Part shown: positions 8,434 through 16,324 of the stretch, piece by piece
Layout of the letters: the number at the start of each line of letters is the position of its first letter
Position numbering within the stretch: the first letter of the stretch is position 1
Source of the DNA: Terriglobia bacterium
GTDB lineage: Bacteria; Acidobacteriota; Terriglobia; Terriglobales; Acidobacteriaceae
Assembly (NCBI GenBank): GCA_020073165.1
Contig: JAIQFP010000026.1
Location: 24,001-64,712 of the forward strand
Length of the DNA: 40,712 nt
Reading direction: 5' to 3'
Notes under the pieces: generated by a model
What the model was told of the DNA's origin: nothing
The model's input: only the letters and a program-made list of their open reading frames with translations
Database searches by the model: none
Made by a program: the position numbers and the translations under genes

Positions 8434-8781
8434 TCACTGCACGTCGAAGTTGACGCTGTTGGAGTTCATGCCGTTGGAAAGAACATGAACCGAAGCGGCG
8501 CCTGAGTTGGCGATCAGGGCAGCGGGAATCATCGCCGTGACCTGGCCGGCAGTGGCAAAAGTGGTGGTTTGCGGCATGTTGTTCCAGTAGACGATCGCGT
8601 TGGGTGCAAAGTGCGAGCCGTTGACAGTGAGGATGAATGCTGGCCCGCCGGCGGCGGTGTTACTGGGCACGAGCATCTGGATAGACGGGGCAGATCCCCC
8701 CATCATTCCGGAGTTGTAGTTGGAACCGTAGCCGCAGCCGAGGGTCAAGGCCGTGAGCAGAAGAACAAAAGTAAGCTTCAT
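8434..8781 (-). CDS. Small lipoprotein with IPT/TIG domain
   Basis: A 115-residue protein. Residues 1-16 form a lipoprotein signal (MKLTFVLLLTALTLGC, a loose lipobox with Cys16). After a Gly/Ser/Asn linker, residues about 35-115 form one IPT/TIG immunoglobulin-like domain: the pattern is P-x-N-T-A-A-G-G, then LTVNGSHFAPNAIVYWN, and it ends SNSVNFDV. Such domains act as surface or periplasmic adhesive modules. Start MKLTF is preferred to the upstream MERH because it begins the signal peptide. It is an antisense island between the aminotransferase and serA, so those two need not share one transcript without reading through it. Confidence 0.75.
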   Translation of the reverse strand: MKLTFVLLLTALTLGCGYGSNYNSGMMGGSAPSIQMLVPSNTAAGGPAFILTVNGSHFAPNAIVYWNNMPQTTTFATAGQVTAMIPAALIANSGAASVHVLSNGMNSNSVNFDVQ

Positions 8782-8924
8782 ATGTCTCTCCATTCGGGAA
8801 CACGCCCGATGGAAACAGGGTAAGGTACCAGGGCGGAAGAGGGTGTCAGAGGAGTGTCACTTTCCTGTAAACAATCGTGGATGCTTGACCAGCAGCAGCA
8901 GAAGCCTTGCAAGGAAGTACAAGA

Positions 8925-10526
8925 ATGAAGATCGTAGTAGCTGAAAAAATCTCGTCTTCCGCCGTGGACCTCCTGCGCGAGCCGCGCTGGACGGTGATCA
9001 CGCCGGAACAGTTGGATGGCAAGCTGGCGTCGCAACTGGAGTCGGCCGATGCCCTGATCGTACGCTCCGCGGTGCAGGTCAACCACGCCCTGCTGGAGCA
9101 TGCCCGCAAGCTGCAGGTCATTGGCCGCGCCGGCGTCGGCGTGGACAACATTGACCTGGATGCCGCCACTCGCAAGGGTATCGCGGTCATGAACACCCCC
9201 GGAGCCAATGCCGTGGCCGTGGCCGAACACACCCTGGCCATGATGCTGGCGATGGCGCGCCACCTCTGCCGCGCCAATGACCTGATGCATGCCGGCAAGT
9301 GGGAGAAGAAATCGCTGCAAGGCACAGAACTTCGTGGCAAGACCCTGGGGATCGTCGGTCTGGGACGCATCGGCATGGAGGTGGCGCGCCGCGCTAAGGC
9401 CTTCGGCATGGAGGTCGTCGCGCACGATCCCTTCGTCTCCACCGTCGTTGCCAAGGAACAGGGGATTCGCACCACCAAGCTCGACGAAGTCTATGCAGTC
9501 GCGGATTACCTGACCCTGCACGTCGGCCTGACGCCGCAAACCGCGGGCATGATCAATCCCGATTCCCTGAAGAAGATGAAGCGCGGCGTCCGCCTGGTGA
9601 ACTGCGCCCGTGGCGAACTGGTCGACGAAGTAGCGCTGGCTCATGCGCTGAAACACGGTCACGTGGCAGCCGCCGCATTGGATGTCTTCCTCGATGAGCC
9701 GCTGAAAGACTCGCCTTTCGCCACGATGGAGAACGTAGTCCTCACGCCCCACATCGGCGGCTCAACCCACGAAGCCCAGGAGGCCGTCGGATACCAGATT
9801 GCCCTCCAGGTGAAGGAATACCTGAAGCACGGCGTCATCCAGAATGCTGTCAACGTGCCCTCGGTCTCGCACGACGAGTATGTCGAACTGCAGCCCTACA
9901 TCGTGCTGGCGGAGCGGCTGGGGGCGTTCCTGGCACAGACTAGCCAAGGTCCGCTGGAGGAAATTTCCCTGCGCTACAGCGGGCACATCGCTGAATGGAA
10001 AACGGAACTCATCCGCAACGCCGCCATCAAGGGAGTGCTCAACCAGGCGTTGGAGGAGAAAGCCAACCTGGTGAATGCGGCGGCGATCGCTGCCACGCGC
10101 GGCTTGCGCATCCATGAAGCCCGCAAGCCCAAGAGTTCCGGCGGGGGCGCCGGCAGCGTGCTTTCCATTCTGCTGAAGACCGGCGCCGAGGAGCACCTGG
10201 TCAAGGGCGCGGTCTTGCACCGGCACACGCCACGATTGCTGAACGTGGACGGAATTGACGTCGAGGCCCCCCTGGAGCGCAACCTCATTTACATGCAAAA
10301 CCGCGACGTCCCCGGAGTCATCGGCAGGATCGGCACCATCCTGGGCAAGCACAAAATCAATATCGCCGACTTCTCCCTGGGACGCCGTGTGGGTAACGGC
10401 CAGGCGGGCAAGCCACGAGAGGCGATCGCCGTGGTGCACGTGGATGGGCGTGTGCCTGAACCCGTCCTGGCCGAACTGCGGAAAGTCCCGGCCGTTGAGC
10501 AAGCGAAGTCTATTCGCCTGTTCTGA
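8925..10526 (+). CDS. serA: D-3-phosphoglycerate dehydrogenase, long form
   Basis: 533 residues, the length of type I PGDH. The N-terminal catalytic and NAD domains (about 1-310) contain AGVGVDNID, LGIVGLGRIGMEV (Rossmann GxGxxG), VNCARGELVDE (catalytic Arg) and LTPHIGGSTHEAQ (catalytic His). An intervening allosteric substrate-binding domain (about 315-450) and a C-terminal ACT domain (about 455-533, RDVPGVIGRIGTILG) follow. It oxidises 3-phosphoglycerate to 3-phosphohydroxypyruvate, the first step of serine synthesis; the ACT domain usually binds serine for feedback control. Start ATG 8925 has AAGGA 9 nt upstream. Confidence 0.96.
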   Translation: MKIVVAEKISSSAVDLLREPRWTVITPEQLDGKLASQLESADALIVRSAVQVNHALLEHARKLQVIGRAGVGVDNIDLDAATRKGIAVMNTPGANAVAVAEHTLAMMLAMARHLCRANDLMHAGKWEKKSLQGTELRGKTLGIVGLGRIGMEVARRAKAFGMEVVAHDPFVSTVVAKEQGIRTTKLDEVYAVADYLTLHVGLTPQTAGMINPDSLKKMKRGVRLVNCARGELVDEVALAHALKHGHVAAAALDVFLDEPLKDSPFATMENVVLTPHIGGSTHEAQEAVGYQIALQVKEYLKHGVIQNAVNVPSVSHDEYVELQPYIVLAERLGAFLAQTSQGPLEEISLRYSGHIAEWKTELIRNAAIKGVLNQALEEKANLVNAAAIAATRGLRIHEARKPKSSGGGAGSVLSILLKTGAEEHLVKGAVLHRHTPRLLNVDGIDVEAPLERNLIYMQNRDVPGVIGRIGTILGKHKINIADFSLGRRVGNGQAGKPREAIAVVHVDGRVPEPVLAELRKVPAVEQAKSIRLF

Positions 10527-10588
10527 TCGCCCAAATCCTGCATCTATCCGGTAATATGTCTCCCCGGACTCTCCCACGAGGAAAAGGA

Positions 10589-11212
10589 ATGCTCAACAAA
10601 GCAGGGATGGTATGTGCGGTTTTGGTTTTACTCACGTCCGCAGGCTGGGCTCAGGACGACAGTCGTCTGAACCTGGCCGTGAATCTCGGCGAGGCTTTCA
10701 GCAAACAGTCGTCGGGCAATGGAGTCGTGCTCACCCCCACCAACAATCCCACGATTTTTGGCACGGCGCGACTCAACGTCGGCAAGAAGAGTGCTTTCGA
10801 GTTGACCATCGGCAAAGTGTCGAATACGCAGAAATACTTCGTGTCTCCGTTGACCATCAGCCTCGCCAGCAGCACTACCGAATACACCGGTGCTTATGTT
10901 TTCCGTCCGTTCGCCGCCGGGAAATTTGACACCTTCTTGCTGGGGGGCGCAGGGATCCTTCGCTTCTATCCCAGCTATTATGCCTATGTAGACGGCTCCC
11001 CGTTTCCTCTCAACGCTCAAACCCAGACTCGTCCCACGTTCCTGTACGGGGCCGGTCTGGATTACAAAGCCTACTGGAAGTTCGCCGTCCGCGTGCAATA
11101 TCGCGGCCTGTTTTATCGCGCTCCCGACTTCAAAGTCACTGGCGTGAACCTGAACCCCTCGGCCAACGGACACCTGGCCGAACCCTCGGTGGGATTAGTC
11201 TTCAAGTTCTGA
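10589..11212 (+). CDS. Outer-membrane beta-barrel-like protein
   Basis: 207 residues, opening with a signal peptide (MLNKAGMVCAVLVLLTSAGWAQ). The mature part alternates polar and hydrophobic residues and ends in Phe (SVGLVFKF), as expected for a protein inserted by the Bam complex. The size suits an eight-stranded OmpA/OmpX-like barrel. No specific family is recognised. Start ATG 10589 follows a purine-rich AGGAAAAGG; an in-frame ATG 33 nt upstream would put charged residues before the signal peptide. It is 62 bp downstream of serA and could be co-transcribed, but the relation looks incidental. Confidence 0.7.
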   Translation: MLNKAGMVCAVLVLLTSAGWAQDDSRLNLAVNLGEAFSKQSSGNGVVLTPTNNPTIFGTARLNVGKKSAFELTIGKVSNTQKYFVSPLTISLASSTTEYTGAYVFRPFAAGKFDTFLLGGAGILRFYPSYYAYVDGSPFPLNAQTQTRPTFLYGAGLDYKAYWKFAVRVQYRGLFYRAPDFKVTGVNLNPSANGHLAEPSVGLVFKF

Positions 11213-11222
11213 GGAGAATCTT

Positions 11223-12368
11223 TCAGGAATTCAGGGCCGCTTTGCGCAGCTTGCGGCTCTCGGCCAGCAGGGCCATGGAGTGCATCAGGTTCTGCAGGGT
11301 GACGATACCCACCAGCCGCTGGTCTTCGACTACCGGAATGATGCTGAGGTTGCGCGAGGTCAGCTTGCGGAACGCCGAGGCCAGCGATTCCGTCTTCTGG
11401 GCCACTTCGAAGATGCGGTTCATCACCGATTGCACGTAGCCGTTGCCTTCCACGCGCAGCGCTTCCAGAATCTTCTGCTTGGAAATTACGCCCACCATGT
11501 CGCTGCCGCGAATGACCGGGAAGTCGTCTTGCAGCGTGTGCACCGCCTTGTCCAGAGCGTCTTCCAGGGTGTCCGCGGGGGAAAGCGTGGCGAAGTCGGT
11601 GAGCATGATGTCTTCCAGGTGCACGGTTTCCAGCACCGACTGGAATACCACCGAGCGCTCTTCCAGTTGCGCTGCAATGAACAAGAAGAAGCCTACGAGC
11701 GTCAGCCAGGTGCTTCCCGGGCTGCCTCCCTGCATGTACTGCAGCATTCCCGCCAGCATGAAGGCCGCCGCCAGGGTCTGCCCGATGGACACAGCCCGCC
11801 GGGTGGCGCGGACGGGATCAGTCTTCCGGCTGAGCAGCGCCCGCAGCACGCGCCCCCCGTCCATCGGATAGGCCGGCAACAGATTGAAGCCCGCCAGCCA
11901 CACGTTGACCCATACAAAGCTGCGGAGCAAGTTGCTGGAGTGGACATAAGGCTTCGCCCAAAGCTGGATTTCGGGGGCCACGGTGAGCAGAATGCTGCCC
12001 GCCACAAAAGCGACCAGCAGGTTGATCAGCGGCCCGGCCAGGGCGATGCGGATGTCCCGCTTCCAGGCTTGGCTGCCCGGCGTGAGCGGCTGTTGGGTTT
12101 CATCCATCAGCGTCACTCCACCAATGGGCAGCAGGATGATGGCTTTAGCCGGGGTCCCCGCGTGCATGCTTACAACCGCGTGCCCCAGTTCGTGCAGGAT
12201 CACGCATGCGAAGATGATTCCCACCAGGGCCAAACCCCGGCCGCCGCTGACTTGGCCGTGCGCCGCCGACTCGCTCAGCCAGACGAACAGCAGCAGGATC
12301 AGGAAGGTCAGATGGATGCGGACCTCAACCCCGAAAATCCGCCCTGCTGGGATGGACCAGTTTCTCAT
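11223..12368 (-). CDS. M50 (site-2) membrane metalloprotease with CBS domains
   Basis: 381 residues. N-terminal membrane domain with HELGH near residue 60 (zinc ligands and catalytic Glu) and NLLPAYPMDGG near 162 (third ligand Asp), the two signatures of SpoIVFB-type site-2 proteases. About five hydrophobic segments run from 17 to 235. Residues about 250-370 form a CBS pair (MLTDFATLSPADTLEDAL; VMNRIFEVAQKTESLASA), probably sensing an adenosine ligand. It would cleave a membrane protein within its helix; substrate unknown, and no anti-sigma factor is nearby. An AT-rich patch at 12392-12402 probably carries its promoter. Confidence 0.9.
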   Translation of the reverse strand: MRNWSIPAGRIFGVEVRIHLTFLILLLFVWLSESAAHGQVSGGRGLALVGIIFACVILHELGHAVVSMHAGTPAKAIILLPIGGVTLMDETQQPLTPGSQAWKRDIRIALAGPLINLLVAFVAGSILLTVAPEIQLWAKPYVHSSNLLRSFVWVNVWLAGFNLLPAYPMDGGRVLRALLSRKTDPVRATRRAVSIGQTLAAAFMLAGMLQYMQGGSPGSTWLTLVGFFLFIAAQLEERSVVFQSVLETVHLEDIMLTDFATLSPADTLEDALDKAVHTLQDDFPVIRGSDMVGVISKQKILEALRVEGNGYVQSVMNRIFEVAQKTESLASAFRKLTSRNLSIIPVVEDQRLVGIVTLQNLMHSMALLAESRKLRKAALNS

Positions 12369-12490
12369 CAGGATTTTTCTGCTACTGCCATTCTATATAT
12401 ATTAGATGCCTGGGCGGAGGGCTTCACCCAGTCGAAGGTACCAGGACGTGTTTAGGCCCCTCGTGCAGGATCGGGCCAGGCAGGTAATCC

Positions 12491-13057
12491 ATGCGCGTCA
12501 TCGCCGGAAACTATCGTAGCCGCCCGCTGCGCTCCCTGCCCGGCACGGACCTCCGTCCCACCGCGGACCGGTTGCGCGAGACCTTGTTCGATGTGCTTAC
12601 TGCGGGCAATCCCGATGTGCTCGTGGGCACAGTTTGGCTGGATCTCTACGCCGGCACGGGTGCGGTGGGCATTGAGGCGATCAGCCGCGGCGCAGCTGCG
12701 GTGTATTTCGTCGAGAGCTCTGCGGCCGCGGCCGCATTGGTGCACCAGAATCTGCAGTCTCTGGACGTGAACCAGGGCTTCGAGCTCTTGCAGCAGGACG
12801 TAGACCGGGCCCTGCCCCGGCTGGAAACCGACGGCGTCGTGGCGGATTTCGTGTTTCTCGATCCGCCCTACCGGATGGAAGCAGCCTACCGTCACACCTT
12901 GGATGCGCTCGCCCTGTCGCGCCTGCTGAAACCCCAGACCACTGTCATCGCCGAGCACCACAAGAAATTTGATCCGGGAGAAGTTTTCGCGCGGTTGCAT
13001 CGCTACCGCAAGCTGCAACAGGGAGATGCGGCGCTCAGTTTCTACCGCATCGGTTAG
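12491..13057 (+). CDS. rsmD: 16S rRNA (guanine(966)-N2)-methyltransferase RsmD
   Basis: 188 residues, standard length. MRVIAGNYRSRPL at the start, RPTADRLRETLFDVL, the SAM site DLYAGTGAVGIEAISRG (about 55-72) and the catalytic DPPY motif near residue 120 (FVFLDPPYRM) together identify RsmD. It methylates G966 of 16S rRNA at N2 during small-subunit assembly. It is divergent from the M50 protease across a 122-bp gap. Confidence 0.93.
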   Translation: MRVIAGNYRSRPLRSLPGTDLRPTADRLRETLFDVLTAGNPDVLVGTVWLDLYAGTGAVGIEAISRGAAAVYFVESSAAAAALVHQNLQSLDVNQGFELLQQDVDRALPRLETDGVVADFVFLDPPYRMEAAYRHTLDALALSRLLKPQTTVIAEHHKKFDPGEVFARLHRYRKLQQGDAALSFYRIG

Positions 13058-13108
13058 CCAGAGGCTGAAGGCGGGGATGCCCGGCGGGACGGCGGCGCGA
13101 CGAAGCAG

Positions 13109-13660
13109 CTACATCAGCATTTCACCCGCCCGCCGCACGATGGGGTGCTGCATTTCCGCCAGTTCGTTCTTCACCCGGTTCAGTCCAAACACGCACTGCT
13201 CAAAGTGGGCGGAGAGATTGGCGAATAGCGGCGCGACCTTGGCGTACTCGAAATGTTCGAACTTGGAGACGATGTAATAGCTCTCTTTACCGGCTTTCAT
13301 CCAATCGATAAACCCCTCCAGCCGGTTGCGGCGCAGGCGGAAGTGATTGATGCTCTCCGGAAACATCCCGGTAAAGAACAAGGTGTAGTCGCCTATGTGC
13401 TTGCGCACCTGGCGTTCGCGGTCGAACGACGGCGCGGGCCCGAACACGGGACTCGATTCCATCAACATCTCGCCGACATCGCTGAGTGCCTTCCCGGAAA
13501 TGCTGCGAATCTTGAACAACTGTTCCACTTCGCAAAAGTCCGCCAGCAAGTGCGCGACGTAGTTCACGATTTGGGGATCGCGAATCCCGATCTCCTCTGC
13601 GTAATGCCGCCCTACCAGTTCAATGAACAACTGCTGCAGCGGATGCGATTCCGGAATCAT
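13109..13660 (-). CDS. Conserved-looking hypothetical protein
   Basis: 183 residues, predicted soluble and helical; no family recognised. The start is fixed by an exact AGGAGG (13674-13669) 8 nt before ATG 13660; longer in-frame starts at 13723 and 13747 are less likely. The sequence is rich in charged and aromatic residues (for instance DYTLFFTGMFPESINHFR in the middle) and lacks signal peptide or membrane segment. It converges with rsmD, and its 5' flank faces the RidA gene across 245 bp. Confidence 0.7.
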   Translation of the reverse strand: MIPESHPLQQLFIELVGRHYAEEIGIRDPQIVNYVAHLLADFCEVEQLFKIRSISGKALSDVGEMLMESSPVFGPAPSFDRERQVRKHIGDYTLFFTGMFPESINHFRLRRNRLEGFIDWMKAGKESYYIVSKFEHFEYAKVAPLFANLSAHFEQCVFGLNRVKNELAEMQHPIVRRAGEMLM

Positions 13661-13905
13661 TCTGGGGCCCTCCTGGAACCCGCCTGCCGCCCGGGTTCCA
13701 AAAACAATCTTGCGCGACTTCATATCGCAGCTTGGCCACAAACACAAGTGACTTTGGTTAGTCGGCGCTGCGGTCTTTCTACTCCGTTAGAGAGCGCCTG
13801 CCCCGCACAAGGTTTCAAGCCCGCTTCTGGCAGCCGCTTCCCTCGAGTGCTAACTACGGTTGCGGCGCATCTATACAATCATCGGCCTAAGGAGGAATCC
13901 TGAGC

Positions 13906-14295
13906 ATGGAACGAAAGAACATCTCGAGTGGTGCACCTTGGGAACCCATCGTCGGATACTCGCGCGCTGTCCGCGTCGGCGCCCAGGTTCATGTAGCCGG
14001 AACCACGGCCTTCGGTCCGGACGGCAAAATTGTCGGGGTGGGTGACCCTTACGCCCAGGCCGTGCAGGTCCTCAAGAACATTGAGTCGGCTCTGCAAAAG
14101 GCGGGTGCCGGCTTGAAGGACGTAGTGCGCACACGCATTTTCGTCACCAACATTGCCGACTGGGAAAAAATCGGCAAGGCCCACGGCGAGGTCTTCCGGG
14201 ACATCCGCCCAGCAGCCACCATGGTCGCCGTCGCCGGCCTGGTCTCGCCCGAGATGCTGCTCGAAATTGAGGCCGATGCGGTGATCACCGGCTGA
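13906..14295 (+). CDS. RidA family protein (YjgF/YER057c/UK114)
   Basis: 129 residues, full length for the family. [18 protein letters not shown] near the start and the [14 protein letters not shown] segment, whose first Arg matches the substrate-carboxylate-binding Arg of RidA, are present. Classical RidA hydrolyses reactive enamine/imine intermediates made by PLP enzymes. The sequence (EIEADAVI ending) looks like one of the Rid branches rather than canonical RidA, so the exact substrate is open. TAAGGAGG lies about 10 nt upstream of the start. The secreted amidohydrolase begins 35 bp after it. Confidence 0.88.
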   Translation: MERKNISSGAPWEPIVGYSRAVRVGAQVHVAGTTAFGPDGKIVGVGDPYAQAVQVLKNIESALQKAGAGLKDVVRTRIFVTNIADWEKIGKAHGEVFRDIRPAATMVAVAGLVSPEMLLEIEADAVITG

Positions 14296-14330
14296 TCGGG
14301 AGTACAATCCTCCTTCCCACGGAGGACCTC

Positions 14331-15656
14331 ATGAAGTGTATCTGGTGGCTGGGCACTCTGTGCCTGGCTTTGATTCTGACCGCGGCGGCCCAGGAGCAGG
14401 AGGGAGAGAGCGCGCCCCGGCCAGCGCTGCATGCCTTCACCGCGATCCGTGCCGGCACGCTGATTGACGGCAAGTCCGACACCCCGCGGCATGATCAGAT
14501 CATTCTCATTCGTGGCAATCGCATTGACAGCATCTCCGACGCGGCCAGCACGAAGATTCCCGCCGGCGCGAACGTGATCGATCTCTCGCACGCTACCGTG
14601 TTGCCCGGGCTGATTGATTCCCACACCCACATCTTCCTGCAGGGAGAAGACCCCGCCGAGGGCGGCTACGACGCCAACATTCTCAAGTATCCGCTGGCCC
14701 TGCGAACGGCACGGGCCACGGTCTCCGCGCGGCGGGCGTTGGAGCAGGGCTTCACCACCCTGCGCGACCTGGAGACCGAAGGTGCGGGCTATGGCGATGT
14801 TGGCATCAAGGAAGCCATCGAAGGCGGCTACATTCCCGGGCCGCGGCTGTTCGTGGTCACGCTGGCGATCTCCACCACGGGCGGATATCCCCTTGAGGGC
14901 TACGCCCCTGAACTGACGATGCCCAAGGGGGTACAGATCATCGATGGGCCGGTCGAGGCCCGCAAGGCGGCCCGCGAACAGCTCGACCACGGCGCTGACT
15001 GGATCAAGGTCTACATGACGCATCGCTCCTGGGTCGGCAAGAACGGCGAGCTGGTGTCGCAACCTACGCTGACGCTGGAGGAGATCAAGGCAATCGTGGA
15101 CGAAACCCATGGTTGGGGCAAGAAGGTCGCCTGCCACGCCTACAACGGCATCGGGCTGCAACGCGCGCTGGATGGCGGCTGCGACTCCATCGAACACGGC
15201 CTGCAAATGACCGATGCCCAGATCGCGCAGATGGTCAAGCAGGGCACCTGGTACTGCCCCACCCTCAGCGTGTACTACCTGGATTGGGCCCCGGCCGACA
15301 CCCCCGCCGGACAGCGCGACCGCCTGCGCGCTTCCCTGCACGGGCCCACCTTTCGGAAGGCACTCCAGGCAGGCGTGAAGATTGTCTTCGGCACCGACAT
15401 GGGCGGCATCCCCTGGACGGAACCGATTGCCCAGGAATTCCCTCGCATGGTGGAACTCGGGATGTCCCCGATGGATGCCATCAAGGCCGCCACCTCGCGC
15501 GCCGCCGACATGTTGGACGTGGCCGGGCAGATCGGAGTGGTCGCTCCCGGCGCCTTTGCCGACATTGTTGCCGTCCCCGGCGACCCCCTGCACGACATCA
15601 CGCAACTGGGGAAGGTGCAGTTCGTGATGAAAGATGGCAAGGTGTTCAAGCAGTGA
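14331..15656 (+). CDS. Secreted metal-dependent amidohydrolase (imidazolonepropionase/prolidase-like), copy 1
   Basis: 441 residues with an N-terminal signal peptide (about 1-20, ending TAAAQ). Amidohydrolase metal site: GLIDSHTH (HxH), DWIKVYMT (probable carboxylated Lys), CHAYNG (His), IEHG (His) and FGTDMGG (Asp). The C-terminal small beta domain ends GAFADIVAVPGDPL. This subgroup includes secreted Xaa-Pro or acyl-amino-acid hydrolases; substrate cannot be read. GGAGG precedes the ATG. It is paralogous to the gene at 16325-17626 and separated from it by a CBS protein. Confidence 0.88.
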   Translation: MKCIWWLGTLCLALILTAAAQEQEGESAPRPALHAFTAIRAGTLIDGKSDTPRHDQIILIRGNRIDSISDAASTKIPAGANVIDLSHATVLPGLIDSHTHIFLQGEDPAEGGYDANILKYPLALRTARATVSARRALEQGFTTLRDLETEGAGYGDVGIKEAIEGGYIPGPRLFVVTLAISTTGGYPLEGYAPELTMPKGVQIIDGPVEARKAAREQLDHGADWIKVYMTHRSWVGKNGELVSQPTLTLEEIKAIVDETHGWGKKVACHAYNGIGLQRALDGGCDSIEHGLQMTDAQIAQMVKQGTWYCPTLSVYYLDWAPADTPAGQRDRLRASLHGPTFRKALQAGVKIVFGTDMGGIPWTEPIAQEFPRMVELGMSPMDAIKAATSRAADMLDVAGQIGVVAPGAFADIVAVPGDPLHDITQLGKVQFVMKDGKVFKQ

Positions 15657-15662
15657 ACGTGT

Positions 15663-15685
15663 AGGGCGGGTCTCTGATCCGCCCT
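15663..15685. repeat. Hairpin between amidohydrolase and CBS genes
   Basis: AGGGCGG and CCGCCCT form a 7-bp stem around a 9-nt loop right after the amidohydrolase stop codon. No T-run follows. The 3' flank gccctgcacgg recurs 67 bp downstream, inside the spacer of the next promoter, so this looks like a repeat unit with a partial second copy. Confidence 0.45.
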
Positions 15686-15737
15686 GCACGGGCCAAAGAC
15701 CGGGTCCCCACGCCATACTCGCCCGTGACCATTCCCC

Positions 15738-15765
15738 TTGACACCCGCCCTGCACGGTTCATAAT
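15738..15765 (+). promoter_or_regulatory. Sigma-70-type promoter of the CBS gene
   Basis: TTGACA (15738-15743), a 16-bp spacer and CATAAT (15760-15765) match the housekeeping consensus at 11 of 12 positions. The predicted leader is about 60 nt, ending in the strong Shine-Dalgarno GGAGGT. Confidence 0.72.
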
Positions 15766-15832
15766 GCCCATCTCTGCCAACCACAAAAAACAGGCGGCGG
15801 GGGCTCCCGGTTGGGGCGCTTGGGAGGTAACC

Positions 15833-16270
15833 ATGAGTGTCCTGGAACTATGTGATTCGGAAGTAGCGGCAGTCTCGGTGGAAGCCAATGTGGCCGACGC
15901 CATCTGCCTGATGTTGGAGCGGCACGTGGGCGCGGTGGGTGTAATCGATCGCGAAGGCCGCGTGGCTGGGATCTTCACCGAGCGCGATGTCTTGCGCAAG
16001 TTGTCCCTCAGCGGACGCGCTCCGGAGAAAGTACCTGTCCGTGAACTGATGACCACCCCCGTAGAGTTGGCGACCCTGGCCACCGGACCGGCCGAGGCCT
16101 TGGCTACCATGGTGGAGCGTCATTTTCGCCACTTGCCGGTGGTGGACGACACCGGCAAACTCCTGGGGATGCTCTCCATCCGCAATGTGCTGCAATGGCG
16201 CATCGACAATCTTACCCAGGAACTGGATTCGCTGGAGCATTACGTCGCCAACGACGGGCCGGGTGGATAA
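15833..16270 (+). CDS. CBS-pair protein
   Basis: 145 residues made almost wholly of two CBS motifs. The first includes VEANVADAICLMLERHVGAV and VAGIFTERDVLRKL; the second includes VRELMTTPVELATLATG and LLGMLSIRNVLQW. Stand-alone CBS pairs bind AMP/ATP/NAD-type ligands and modulate partner proteins. Start ATG 15833 has GGAGGT 5 nt upstream; a longer frame from 15725 runs through the promoter and is rejected. It sits between two amidohydrolase paralogs but has its own promoter, so a functional link is not implied. Confidence 0.85.
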   Translation: MSVLELCDSEVAAVSVEANVADAICLMLERHVGAVGVIDREGRVAGIFTERDVLRKLSLSGRAPEKVPVRELMTTPVELATLATGPAEALATMVERHFRHLPVVDDTGKLLGMLSIRNVLQWRIDNLTQELDSLEHYVANDGPGG

Positions 16271-16324
16271 TCAGTACCGAGTTGCCTGTGCCGAGTACCG
16301 AGAAAATTCTCTTGAGGAGCTCGA

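Noticed and set aside
12385-12405. Divergent promoter pair in the AT-rich patch between the M50 protease gene and rsmD
   Set aside because: TATATA-like -10s exist on both strands but no acceptable -35 at 16-18 bp, so no site was called.
14049-15755. A 568-residue open frame antisense to the first amidohydrolase
   Set aside because: Composition is typical of antisense frames in GC-rich genes; the plus-strand amidohydrolase and RidA have full motif sets.
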